A DNA stretch of 64,000 bases from Halichoerus grypus (lineage: Eukaryota > Chordata > Mammalia > Carnivora > Phocidae): the NCBI RefSeq assembly GCF_964656455.1, contig NC_135724.1, positions 9,787,466 through 9,851,465 of the forward strand, given 5' to 3'. Of this stretch, positions 11,249-22,180 are shown piece by piece. Every line of letters starts with the position of its first letter. Positions within the stretch are counted from its first letter, which is position 1. Both the position numbers and the translations under genes were made by a program. Under the pieces are notes generated by a model. The model was not told the origin of the DNA and ran no database searches. It saw only the letters and a list, made by a program, of their open reading frames with translations.

Positions 11249-11443
11249 GGGCGCCTGGGTGGCTCAGTCATTAAACGTCTGCCTTCGGCTCAGGTCATGA
11301 TCCCAGGGTCCTGGGATCAAGCCCCGCATCAGGCTCCCTGCTCAGCAGGAGGCCTGCTTCACCCTCTCCCACTCCCCCTGCTGTGTTCCCTCCCTCGCTG
11401 TGTCTCTGTCAAATAAATAAACACAATCTTTAAAAAAAAAAAA
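11249..11443 (+). mobile_element. CAN-SINE with perfect 17-bp TSD
   Basis: Starts GGGCGCCTGGGTGGCTCAGTC and carries CAGTCATTAAACGTCTGCC, which lacks the usual GGTTAAGCG sequence. Tail TCTTTAAAAAAAAAAAA. Perfect repeat AGAAAATAATTGGTTAG at 11232-11248 and 11444-11460. Confidence 0.97.
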
Positions 11444-11777
11444 AGAAAATAATTGGTTAGTCTTCTCTTTGACTCTGATTTTGAGAATATAAGGAATATT
11501 CAAAATATGCCAACATCAAGAAATCAAAAAGTAATAGGCGAATAGATGGGACAAAATCAGGGAGAGATGATTTCATATTACCCAAGAAAGACAGGAGAAT
11601 TTAAATGACTTAATTTAATACAACAGAGCCATTTTACAAGACTGTTGGAAGATAAATTTATATTTTGAAGGCTTACTGCATGGATGGGGAAAAATAGAGT
11701 CAGTGGATATAGAACACTAACTTTCCGAATTTGTGTGTATGTGTGAACCAATAAATAGCGATAAAAGGATGATTCTA

Positions 11778-11985
11778 GGGGCGCCTGGGTGGCTCAGTCA
11801 TTAAACGTCTGCCTTCGGCTCAGGTCATGATCCCAGGGTCCTGGGATTGAGCCCCGCATTGGGCTCCCTGCTCAGTGGGAAGCCTGCTTCTCCCACTCCC
11901 ACTCCCCCTGCTTGTGTTCCCTCTCTCGCTGTGTCTCTCTCTGTCAAATAAATAAATAAAATCTTAAAAAAAAAAAACTTTAAAA
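11778..11985 (+). mobile_element. CAN-SINE, same CATTAAACG subtype, with TSD
   Basis: Head identical to the element at 11249 over the first 60 or so bases, including CAGTCATTAAACGTCTGCC. Perfect repeat AAAAGGATGATTCTA at 11763-11777 and 11986-12000. Inserted only about 335 bp from its sister copy, same orientation. Confidence 0.97.
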
Positions 11986-12000
11986 AAAAGGATGATTCTA

Positions 12001-12939
12001 AGACATTTAAATAAAATGCAAGACCTGAAAATCCAAATATACATCTGACATTGAAGCAGCTCTTATAAAAAATACACTTTCAAGATAAATTAAAATTATT
12101 CTTTACAACAGAACTACTAATAAGATCATAATTTATTTTCATCTGTTCGTTAATCTTCCTCTGGTGAATGCCAGCCATTTTTTGTCTTCACTACTATATG
12201 CTATAGTAAAGAGTTACAAAAGCATATTTTGTTACCAAATAAATTGTCTGTTTATGAAATGAATAAATATTATTTAATGTAGAAAAAAATAGTATAAATA
12301 TTGATAGTTCTAAGGGCAGATTGCATTAAAATGTTTGGAAGCACTATGTCTCCCTGATGAAGAGTACTATCAGACCATCCATGTTTGCCTCCTGGCTTAC
12401 TAAATAAACAATTAAGATGGAATGATTTCCAGTACTTGAATCTGTCATCATATTTCTTTTTTCACAATTGCTAAATAATAGAAGGTCATCAAAACTTGTA
12501 ATATAAAGTGCTAACTTTTTAATTATAAATTAAATCTACACCATTGTAGATGCATATGGCCATATCTTCATTTTCCTATGACTCTTTTTTCTTTTACTGT
12601 TATGCATTTCTTTAGGATAAAATTGCACTTTTATTTCAAAGCAGCCTCTTGGCCTAGACTAGGTGAGAGATAATAAAAGCAGGAGTTAGAACAGTGACAT
12701 AGAGTGGCAAGGATCTGTTTTAGAAATGGGTGGTAAAATCAGTTGGACTTCGTGGTAGATTGGGTGAAGCCAGTAAATGTAAACTCTTCATAGATGGGAA
12801 TAAAAGGAACAACTTAAGGCAGTGTCCAAATAAAAACGGAAAAGCAAAGTGACATCATTTTTATGGTGGAAGAAACCTCCACGCATACACATCCAGGTTA
12901 TAGATCCGGTAGAGAAGGACAGGTCAAGGATAGAATGAG
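12001..12939. other. AT-rich intergenic DNA, nothing recognised
   Basis: No frame over 60 codons on either strand and no nameable repeat. Confidence 0.5.
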
Positions 12940-13125
12940 AGCCAATATTTATTGAGGCCTCGCCTCCTTCTAAGTACTTTAGAAGTCTCTCATTTAATGC
13001 TCACCAAATGCCATATCAGGGAAGTTATATTTTTATCATATTTTACAGCTGAGGAAACAGAATTCTAAGTAATATGCCCAAGTTTGCACAGCTAATAGTG
13101 GAGACTGACTTTGAATCTGGGTCCT
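12940..13125 (-). mobile_element. MIR relic (minus)
   Basis: Antisense MIR core words: TTTAATGCTCACCAAATGCC, ATTTTACAGCTGAGGAAACAGAA, AAGTAATATGCCCAAGTTTGCACAGCTAATAG and TTGAATCTGGGTCC. Same order as the reverse complement of the MIR consensus. Confidence 0.8.
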
Positions 13126-14104
13126 TAACAAACTCACCACTGTGTCCCACTAGAGAAAGAAGAAATAACCAATGAAATCCCAGAGATGTGATTGAGTAAA
13201 AGCACAGATAATGATTTGTCCTGATAGGAAGATGCTCTGGGACCAGAGGAAATAGCATAAAGATAGGACAGATGTAGATAGGGTTTTAAAATAGGTTAGA
13301 CAAGAAGTTAAAGTACTTTGCTGCTAGCTTTCTTTCACTTGATAAAGAAGAAAGCAGAGCTGTCCCTCCAGTTCTAAAGCAGGGTAAATATTGAAGGGCT
13401 ACTCTTAAAATATGTGCTGAAGGAATAAGCTACTTGATTTCTGAGGACAGAACAGAAACTATCATCATATTTCTATTGATTTCATTGTGCAAGAAACTTG
13501 AAGAAATCATTACAAAATGACCATATGTTGGCATTACTTTATATAAAAAGTAGGAAAAATGAAGACTCTTATTTTTTTTTTTTTTAATTCAGGCTAACTC
13601 CAAATAGCACAGAATAGATGGATTACCTACTTCTGAGCTACATTATGTAAATTTGATTTTTTTAAATTTTATAAAACAAATATCAGGTTTTAAAGAATAC
13701 AAAACAAACACAAGAATTAAATTATACCTTCATATTCTAAGATGTAAATCCAAGTAACTCTAGAGAAATGTATATTTATTACTAATAAATATAATTCCAT
13801 AAAGCTGAAAGAGACTTTGGCATCAGATGACCCAAATGGTTCCCTTCTCAGAAGAGGAAACTAAGATCCTATGAAATATATGACTTGGTAAAACTGATAC
13901 AGTTCACTAGGAAAACCAAGCCTTCATATACAGTATCCCTTTTGTATTCAGAATACACTATCCCTTGTGTATATGGTCAGAAGAAATGTTATCTCATGTT
14001 CTCTTTTACTCATATATTCTTTACGTTGTCCTATCATTCATGCCAATTAATCTACTGCAGTAGATGTATAAACTACTAATTGATCCTAAGGGGTATGATA
14101 AGGG
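13126..14104. other. Intergenic DNA, nothing recognised
   Basis: Contains only a short T-tract at about 13571-13586; no gene or repeat recognised. Confidence 0.45.
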
Positions 14105-14282
14105 ATGGAACATTTACAGAATGCACACTGTTTGTCAGGATCATCGCTAAGCACTTCTCTCTGTACTTTACCATACATAATGACCTTAAGTATTTATTGA
14201 TAGATCCATTTATTTTCAAGGTCGAGAGAAGTGTGGCTGAGGGACGTTAAATAACTCACTTGGGGTCACGTATGGCCATTTC
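14105..14282 (-). mobile_element. Probable diverged MIR (minus)
   Basis: Weak antisense MIR pattern: GCTAAGCACTTCTCTCTGTACTTTACC, AATGACCTTAAG, GGCTGAGGGACGTTAAATAACTCACTTGGGGTCAC. Right order but poorly conserved. Confidence 0.5.
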
Positions 14283-14883
14283 CCTCCCATCACACTGTGA
14301 AATACCATTATGTTTGCATCTGTTAAATATCTAAATTTTATTTTTCCCTGTGCGACTTCAGATATTTTTTTTCACTTTTAAATAATATCAGCATGGTTCC
14401 AGAAAGTTTAATCTTTGATTTCGATAGCATGGACTACACAGAAGAGTTAGAATGTAAGTGTTAAAAAAGAAATTAAGCTTAACTGCTCTTACCCTTGAGC
14501 ACTTCTGGAAGGGACCAGAGAAGCACAATTTATGGAAAGGAAGCACACAGTGGAATGAGGTGCTACCACCTTCTCAGAGGAGCTTGCTGCCCCCCGGGAC
14601 CACTCACACTGGAAGGATGCCACATGTCCTATTTCCTCATAAACTTGCTAGCAAATCTAACTTTCTTAGGGAATGCTAGTTTGGCATCTCCCAAGTCCCA
14701 TGTGTAAACTCAGCGGGCGAGGGAAACTGAGAAATGCAATTTATTAAGTTCTCTGCAGGACATGTATGGAAATCTCAAAACACAAGGAAGGATTGCAACA
14801 TACTTTAGGCAGCCCAAACTTAAAAATGTTCACTACAATTCACCCATAAATTTCCCAATATAAGAAAACACCTTCCTTTATAC
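14283..14883. other. Intergenic DNA, nothing recognised
   Basis: Two overlapping frames (14458-14679, 14495-14707) show no motif and look like chance. Confidence 0.45.
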
Positions 14884-14895
14884 TCAAACAACGGA

Positions 14896-15090
14896 GGGGC
14901 GCCTGGGTGGCTCAGTTGGATGAGCACTCAACTCTTGATTTCGGCTCAGGTCATGATCTCAGGGTGCTGGGATCGAGCCCTGCATTGGGCTCCGCGCGGG
15001 TGTAGAGCCTACTTAAGATTCTCTCTCTCCCTCTGCCTCTCCCCCAACTCTCTCTCTCTCAAAATAAAAAATAAATAATAATAATTTTAT
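14896..15090 (+). mobile_element. Older-type CAN-SINE with TSD
   Basis: GGGCGCCTGGGTGGCTCAGTTGGATGAGCACTCAACTCTTGATTTCGGCTCAGG is the older subtype; body GCCTACTTAAGATTCTCTCTC; A/T-rich tail. Repeats TCAAACAACGGA (14884-14895) and TCAAACAATGGA (15091-15102), one mismatch. Confidence 0.93.
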
Positions 15091-15102
15091 TCAAACAATG
15101 GA

Positions 15103-18100
15103 AATAATAGGTTCTAGTCCCCCAACCTAGGAAAATATAATTTCACTCACAAGAATGAAAACAAGTGCATTTTCTTACCAAAATGAAGAGCCTCACATCC
15201 TGTGGATCTGCTTCAAGTTCAGATTTCTAATTATTATTTCTTCCTCATTTAGTTCTATCATATTAGCACTTTGATATTCTGTAGCATGAAAGAAATTTGA
15301 AAATTTAACCACTCCACAAATAATAATTAGGGGAAGAGAGTGGGGAGGATATTAGTCAATGTGCATATGTACATATAACACACAGCGAAGAAAAGAGGAA
15401 AAAAAAATAGGCAGGAAGTGTCACTGTTATTTCTCCAATGGGTTTATCAGAAAATCATAGTTGTTATTTGTAATTTAATTCTTCTATCAACTATTCCATA
15501 TTTCCACTTCCTGAACTCTTTATCCCTAGCGGATCTGAGTGCATAGTTGTCCTGCCTGCAATGGTTGCTGAATTCTTGCATTACCTATTACCATTGAACA
15601 TGGCAAAAAATAAAAGGCATTCCTAGGATTCTCTGATTTTAAGACATAATCTTTTCTAGCCCTATAGTGTAGCAGAAAACCTAGTACTTTGTCACAGGTT
15701 CCATATAGCATGCTGAGCAGCTACAGATACCCCAAGAAACATTGGGTCTGCTGGTGTAAGGGGATCAAGTGTCCAAACTGCTTGCATTGCAGCCTGCCCT
15801 GGATAAAGAGCCTTCTGTTTCTCTTACTTTCATTCATAATGAGCCTTTATAAATGCTTGATAAAGGGACAGAAGCAGTACATCCAAATGGTGATATAATA
15901 TTTCTCCAAGATTTAGTGTGATCTACCAATCTTCATGCATCATTATAAGTGGTAAGGATTATAAGGATTTGCATCCTGTCTTTAACTTTGGAGGCTAGAC
16001 ACTGACAGGTTCCTGAAATTTCAGATTTTATGCACTCCAGGTCAAGACGATATACTCTAGTGGATTACTATAGGATTCCGTAAGGTGCTGAGAACACCAG
16101 AATCCCTGCGGACTCAATTATGGCAGAATCAACGAGGCACATCCATTTTCCACAAGAGCAAAATTGCTACCAAATTGACATAAGGAACATGTTATTTCCT
16201 TACTCAAGGTATCAGAGCATCAACAAGCATGTTGAAACGGATCATCAGTTTTAGCTATCAGGTTTTCATATTTCCAAAACTCATTCTATTTTTTTCTTTT
16301 TTTTTTCCAGATTAAGAATGAGGCAGATCAAAAGAGTTGTAAAAAGGTGTTTTCATCAAAAAATTTTAGATCAATGTCTTCAATATTACTGGGATATGCA
16401 AGATTAATTTTTTTGCAAACTCTATCTTCCATTCGAATTCTATAAAGTAGATATTGTGTTTAAGTAGTGCATACTCCCTTAATTTTGATATTCATAATTT
16501 AACAGTTATGATTGTAGTAGTGAAGTGTCATGATAAAGTACAGTTGATTAATGAAATGATATTATATATAATAAAAGTATGTATTACTGGCTAATCTGAT
16601 TTCAAAAGATAGTTTTCAAATTAAATCTGTTATGTAATTCAAAATTGACCATATTTTCTCATTCAATCCATTTAATTCTTATTTAAGTATAGCTAAACCA
16701 ATATAAAAGCCATTTGGCAATATTGAAACATCAGAAAATAATCAGTCATGCAATATTTCAGTTGGGTAGTGTTATAATGGACATTCCAATAATAAGTATA
16801 TATAGTAATATGTAATATATATACTATATATAGTCAATATAACCTAATTTATATTGTTTGGCATATGTGACTGAATGATTAGAACTATTTAATCCAAAGT
16901 CTGTTCCATTCAACAATGAAAAATATTCAGATTGTTAGCTTAAATTAATGAGTCAATTTAGTCAAAGTTCGTGGGGCTTATCTAGAATAAAATTAGAATA
17001 TTCAGTTTCCCATGAAACTTTATAGGTATTTTTTATCAAATGATTCTGTACTTCACATCCTATAACTTTAAACATCGGTCATTTTATACTTCAGCCTGAC
17101 ACGAAGCACATGGGGTAGATGCGCAATAGATACTGATCGAAATGATGGCTGATAAATCTACCTCTTACTTTAATATTCCATTGACAAAAGAAATTTCACA
17201 GGGCATCCAAATAGCATTTGGCTATATTTTTTATGGGTAGAAAAAGTAAATATTTTTGCAAAAACATTGCCGAACTTTTAAACAGATATAACAAGGATTC
17301 TCTAGGAAAACCTGTTCCTCTGATATACACATTATTGTTTCCTTTTTGACATTATTAATGCCAATGGATCTCAAAGACTTATGTACAAACACATTTAAGC
17401 CTTATTTTGAAGATATAAGTTAAGAATAAATATTAAGATTTTAATACTTCCTTGTATTTAAATTTCTGTGGAAATTACATGCAGAAAAACACTGCTAGAG
17501 GAATTAAAATTGTAAACTGTGTTATAGTTAGAGAAAAGGTAGAAATTTTATTGAGGGAGAGCAGCTGGCTGTGGTCCTGAGTCTTGTTCTCAGCTTTGCA
17601 GATCCAGGGAACCAACGTACCAGAGACAGAATTCAGGAAAATGGAATCACACTCTTTCAGGAATCTTTTTGGTAAGACACACATGTGCGTGTGCATGCGC
17701 GCACACACGCACAGACCCCAACAATTTATTCAGCAATAGTTAATGCAAATTTAATTTTTAAAGGTCAGATATCTAAGATATAAAAAAACTACTTTGTTAA
17801 CATTTTTATAAGCAATGACATTAAATATATATTTTTAAAATATTCAGAATCTAGAACTTCTCTTTCTTTAGCATGCAATAGGAGAGAGGGAGGTCGAGGC
17901 CGTGGAAAGAGACACAGAGAGACAGAGAAACAGATTCCTGAACAAGAATCTTTCTTTCTGCCAATGTCAACAGGGGACTGAGACCTTCATGTTTCTACAG
18001 CTTGATGCATTTTGTAGAGGACAAGTAGCAGAGTGGCTGCCCAATAACTGAGTAAACAAAAGAACCAAAGCAGCTTTTGGTAATATTTGTCTCCCAGCCT

Positions 18101-18668
18101 TTACCATACTGCTTAGATCCACTTTTGAGGAACTGCCAGGAAGTTACCACAGATGTGCATTAATCCACACACCAAGGAGACTGCGTCAGTCTCCCTTATC
18201 ATGTGCTTTTTGTCTCCTAGACTTCCACCTTAGGGTTCCACGAAGTCCCTGGGTTCAATGAAGTATGTTCTTTTCAAGAATGCATTTTATCTATTTTAAT
18301 TATCTTATACAAAAACATCCTCAAGATGTTAAAAAAAGACTTTTTTCAAAGTAAAAAAAAGACAAACCTAAAGAGTATGAGTGCTTTTTTCTTACAGAGA
18401 CAGCAAATCTAGATATTTTATACACTCTTAGAAATTACAGAAATATTTGAATGAGCATGATATAAATATGTATATATACATAATCTTTTCATATGTTACC
18501 ACCAAACTGAAGTTTTCTTTTTTTCCCCAGAAACCAACTCTTCCTCTAACATTATATTCTTCACTTAGTATTCAAAATGTTTTGCCTCCTTATCTTTGTC
18601 AAAGTCCTAGGATTTTGATTTGTATCATCCCTTTCCCTGTGGGCAAATCCCACATCTTAATTTTTTTA
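15103..18668. other. 3.5-kb AT-rich intergenic stretch without recognised elements
   Basis: No CAN-SINE and no nameable old repeat. Small features only: a TATATA-rich palindromic patch at about 16792-16850, an alternating CA/CG/TG patch at about 17680-17715 and a purine run at about 17880-17930. Frames at 15526-15898 and 17475-17708 have no motifs. Confidence 0.5.
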
Positions 18669-18687
18669 TTGAATATATGCTGTCCCC

Positions 18688-18884
18688 GGGGTGCCTGGGT
18701 GGCTCAGTTGGTTAAGCGACTGCCTTCGGCTCAGGTCATGATCCTGGAGTCCCAGGATCAAATTCCATGTTGGGCTCCCGGCTCAGCAGGGAGTCTGCTT
18801 CTCCCTCTGACCCTCCTCCCTCTCATGCTCTCTGTCTCTCATTCTCTCTCTTGCAAATAAATAAAATCTTAAAAAAAAAAAAAT
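18688..18884 (+). mobile_element. CAN-SINE with perfect 19-bp TSD
   Basis: Head GGGGTGCCTGGGTGGCTCAGTTGGTTAAGCGACTGCC, CT-rich body, tail CTTAAAAAAAAAAAA. Perfect repeat TTGAATATATGCTGTCCCC at 18669-18687 and 18885-18903. The frame at 18447-18860 runs through this SINE and is not a gene. Confidence 0.97.
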
Positions 18885-19080
18885 TTGAATATATGCTGTC
18901 CCCTTCACTAGTAATGACAAGATACTAGCTCTCCTTATGCATCTTGGTCCTCCTAAAATTCCCTGTTCAGTACATTCTTTTTCTCATCAACACTGATCTC
19001 TACCCTGAAGCCGGAGAGAAATATCTAAAATATTAACGGGCTGAAAATCATTCCAAGTCTGGCATCTTGAATGTAACAAT

Positions 19081-19472
19081 AGTTCTTAAAGTGTGTTTTT
19101 TTTTTTTTTTAAAGATTTTTTTTATTTATTTGACAGAGAGAGACACAGCGAGAGAGAACACAAGCAGGGGGAGTGGGAGAGGGAGAAGCAGGCTTCCCGC
19201 GGAGCAGGGAGCCCAATGCGGGGCTCGATCCCAGGACCCTGGGATCATGACCCGAGCCGAAGGCAGACGCTTAACGACTGAGCCACCCAGGCGCCCCTTA
19301 AAGTGTGTTTCTGATATCAGCATATCAGGGTTACCTGTGAACCTGTTAGCAATGCAAATTATCCAGCCCCACCCCAGATTCAAAGCAGAAACCCTGGGAG
19401 TTGGGCCCAGCAATACGGGTTTTAAGAAGCCCACTGGCCATTGTGACGTGTGCCCAGTTTGAGAACCACTGA
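19081..19472 (-). mobile_element. MER5-like DNA transposon relic split by a SINE
   Basis: Words of the MER5 hAT-Charlie family flank the SINE at 19099-19296: AGTTCTTAAAGTGTG before it; then TATCAGGGTTACCTGTGAACCTGTTAGCAATGCAAATTATCC, CCAGCCCCACCCCAGATTCA and the terminal CAGTTTGAGAACCACTG after it. Orientation is not secure because the ends are inverted repeats. Confidence 0.8.
19099..19296 (-). mobile_element. CAN-SINE (minus) nested in MER5
   Basis: T-tract, AAAGATTTTTTTTATTTATTTGACAG, body and head ending GCCACCCAGGCGCCC. Perfect 14-bp repeat CTTAAAGTGTGTTT at 19085-19098 and 19297-19310, both copies being MER5 sequence. Three overlapping frames here are SINE translations. Confidence 0.96.
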
Positions 19473-19499
19473 TCTATGGGACAAAGTCTCTGTTTCTTA

Positions 19500-19703
19500 A
19501 CATGATGTAAAGTAGTGTCGCCCATGGAAAGGCAGCTTGTGGGTCAGCTGGGAGCTTGTAAGAAGTCCCTCCTGGACCAACTCGGAAACAACTAATACTG
19601 TGTGTCTGCCTGGAATTGCACACGGTCTGGGGTAGTTGGGCCAGTGTGCTGGCAAGCTCTTCAAGTGATGGCGATGCGCACTTAAGTTTGAGAAGCACTG
19701 GTG
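19500..19703 (-). mobile_element. Second MER5-like relic
   Basis: Contains CAGCTGGGAGCTTGTAAGAAG and ends TGATGGCGATGCGCACTTAAGTTTGAGAAGCACTGG, the MER5-type terminus. Lies immediately beside the previous MER5 copy in the same apparent orientation. Confidence 0.65.
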
Positions 19704-20144
19704 GGAAGATCCTGCATGGGCCTATTTCTACCATTTTAGCCTTCTGACTAGCTCTTCTCACATTTGGAAATCCAGCCTCAGCACTTTTGTGTTTCCTCAA
19801 AAGTACGAGTAGCTTCCGGGCTCAGTAGCGTTGTCCGCATGAATCCCTCTGTCTGCATTGCCCTCACCAATCAGTTCTCCTGGCTAAATCCTGTGCACTC
19901 CTCCAGACTCAGTGGCCCTCTGACCTCCTCCAGGAGGCCACCTTTGACTTGCCCTGCACTGTTGTGTTTTTCTTCTCCAAGGCTCCACTGCAATTGCTAT
20001 GTTGGGTGTGTATCTCCCCACCAAAATCTAAGCATAAGGAGCAAATTATAAAGATTTCGTTAAAGATAGTATACTTTCCACGTGTGGAGAGAAAAGGCGA
20101 CATTCAACACATAAGGGTTATATAATAAGGTGGTGCTAAGTAGT
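19704..20144. other. Intergenic DNA, nothing certain
   Basis: CTGTGCACTCCTCCAGACTCAGTGG...CTCCAGGAGGCCACCTTTGAC (19890-19950) faintly resembles L2 3' sequence, but is too short to call. Frames at 19764-20051 and 19909-20103 have no motif. Confidence 0.35.
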
Positions 20145-20322
20145 ATAAAGAGCACCTAGTCCTGGTGTTGTCCTGCACTGGGGGTGTGACTTTGTCACTC
20201 AGTCCCGGAGTCTCAGGTTCGGCATCTGTGAAATGGAAAGAAAAATTTCTGCCCTTTTTACCGTAGAGCATTGTTGTGTGAATCAAACAAGATCCTTGAT
20301 GTCAAAGTGCTTAGTAGACACA
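20145..20322 (+). mobile_element. MIR relic
   Basis: Sense MIR words in order: AAGAGCACCTAGTCCTGG, GTGTGACTTTGTCACTCAG, TCAGGTTCGGCATCTGTGAAATGGAAAG, TTGTTGTGTGAATCAAACAAGATCCTTGATGTCAAAGTGCTTAGTAGA. Confidence 0.82.
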
Positions 20323-21916
20323 AAATTTTACACAAAGATGCAGAAGACATTTTCACATAGTTCGTGTTTTGATTAAACAAAACTAGCCCTTATCTTCCTC
20401 CTGAAGTATCAAATTTCAGGCGAACCATAAAATTAATTGATAATAGATAAATAAAATTTCAGAATCTTAGTATCTTTATCTTCAAAATTAAGACACATTA
20501 CCACAAGCACACGGGTGTCACATGAAAACAGAATGCCTACTGAATGCTAAAGTTACGTTTAATTTACTCCTACATTGTGTTTTGTGATAAAGTATTTGCA
20601 TAGATATCACTTCTATATACAAACTGCACAGGTAGAATATACAAACACCTTCTTCAGCTTTATTTGGGCTCCTAACTGTCTACAGAATACAAACCCCCGA
20701 TCTGGGATCCAAAAGCCTTCTCAATCATAAGCCAATCTATCTTTGCATGCATGCAAAGGAAATTCTTCCAGAATCCAATTATTAATATATATAGAATTGT
20801 TGAAACTTTAACAAATTACAAAAGTGACTTATATAGTTTTAGAAAGATGTATGATAGGGACATACTAAAAGTCAAAATATTTTTATCTAAATTTCATTAG
20901 TTGTTTTGTCTTCATTGGAGCCAAAGAACAGTCTGATTCCCTATAGAACTGAATTAACTGGGTTTTGTTGTATTATGTAGAAGTCTCTTATTCCAAATGC
21001 AAATTCCTCATTGGCTAAGGTAATTTGCTGAACACAGTTTTAACTAACCCTTTCTTAAACAGCTAACCAACATCTTAAACAAGGAATCCTCCTCATGCTG
21101 AAACCCTTACTTCCAAACATTCAGATACCTGTGCCTCAGATTCTTGGTATTTTTAGGATTTAGCCATGGAAACACGATTTGTTCTCAGCTCGTCCACTGC
21201 CGATTAAGTAACAGCTTTCACAGATATGGTAAGTCATCTCTCTATTTTCCAGATTTCAAAACTGTATTTTTCTTATCTTTTCTTTAGTTCCCTTGATCTT
21301 GTGTTTTTAAGAATTCTCATTTCTAAACTTTAATGAAGCATCAAGAGGCAGCGAGTTAGACATTTGTACTTCATCTCATACCCTTACCATGACATTTTCA
21401 ACACACAATCTAATACCATTGTAAACATGCATACGAACACTTTCAATTTCCACTTTTTCTAAAATTCCTTATGCTCCCCAATATAATGCCTTCCCTTTGT
21501 TTATTGTCATTAATAAAACAAGTGGAATCCTTGCATATGAGCTTTTCTTAGATTTCCTTTTTTATAACATTTATATTATTTAACTTTCTAGATTATGTAT
21601 CCGAGGACAAAAATTGCCTGCCCACTGGTCACGTATTGCCTATTCTGTTTGGCCAGCAGAGTATTTGAAATGAATACAATTTTATGAAATATGTGTTCTT
21701 ATTACTTAGAACACTTAATTATTTGACCCCTGAAAGTATGTGAATTCTCTAAAGTATTTCATCAACATTAAATGAAGGAAAACGGAAAAATAAATAAGTG
21801 GATGTCATGCTTCTTCAATTTCTTTCTTTCCAAAATAATAATTTTTCATTATTTTTTCTTTATCTATAAATTTCTTTGGCTGATTCATACTCTGTCATTA
21901 AGAATGATTTTCAATT
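20323..21916. other. AT-rich intergenic DNA, no gene seen
   Basis: No frame or repeat that I can support. Confidence 0.5.
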
Positions 21917-21934
21917 TGGGGCTGTGTTTTTTTA

Positions 21935-22162
21935 TTTTATTTTTTTATTTTTTTGTTTTATTTATTTATTTTTTTAAAGATTTTATTTATTTATTTGACA
22001 GAGAGAGAGATAGCGAGAGCAGGAACGCAAGCAGGGGGAGTGGGAGAGGGAGAAGCAGGCTTCCCGCCGAGCAGGGAGCCCGATGTGGGACTCGATCCCA
22101 GGACCCTGGGATCATGACCTGAGCATAAGGCAGACGCTTAACGACTGAGCCACCCAGGCACC
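21935..22162 (-). mobile_element. CAN-SINE (minus) with perfect 18-bp TSD
   Basis: Long T/A tail complement with TTTATTTATTTTTTTAAAG, standard body and head ending GCCACCCAGGCACC. Perfect repeat TGGGGCTGTGTTTTTTTA at 21917-21934 and 22163-22180. Confidence 0.96.
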
Positions 22163-22180
22163 TGGGGCTGTGTTTTTTTA

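Noticed and set aside
18447..18860. 137-codon plus-strand frame
   Set aside because: Its second half is the translated CAN-SINE (GAWVAQLVKRLPSAQVM-type), as in many other frames of the window.
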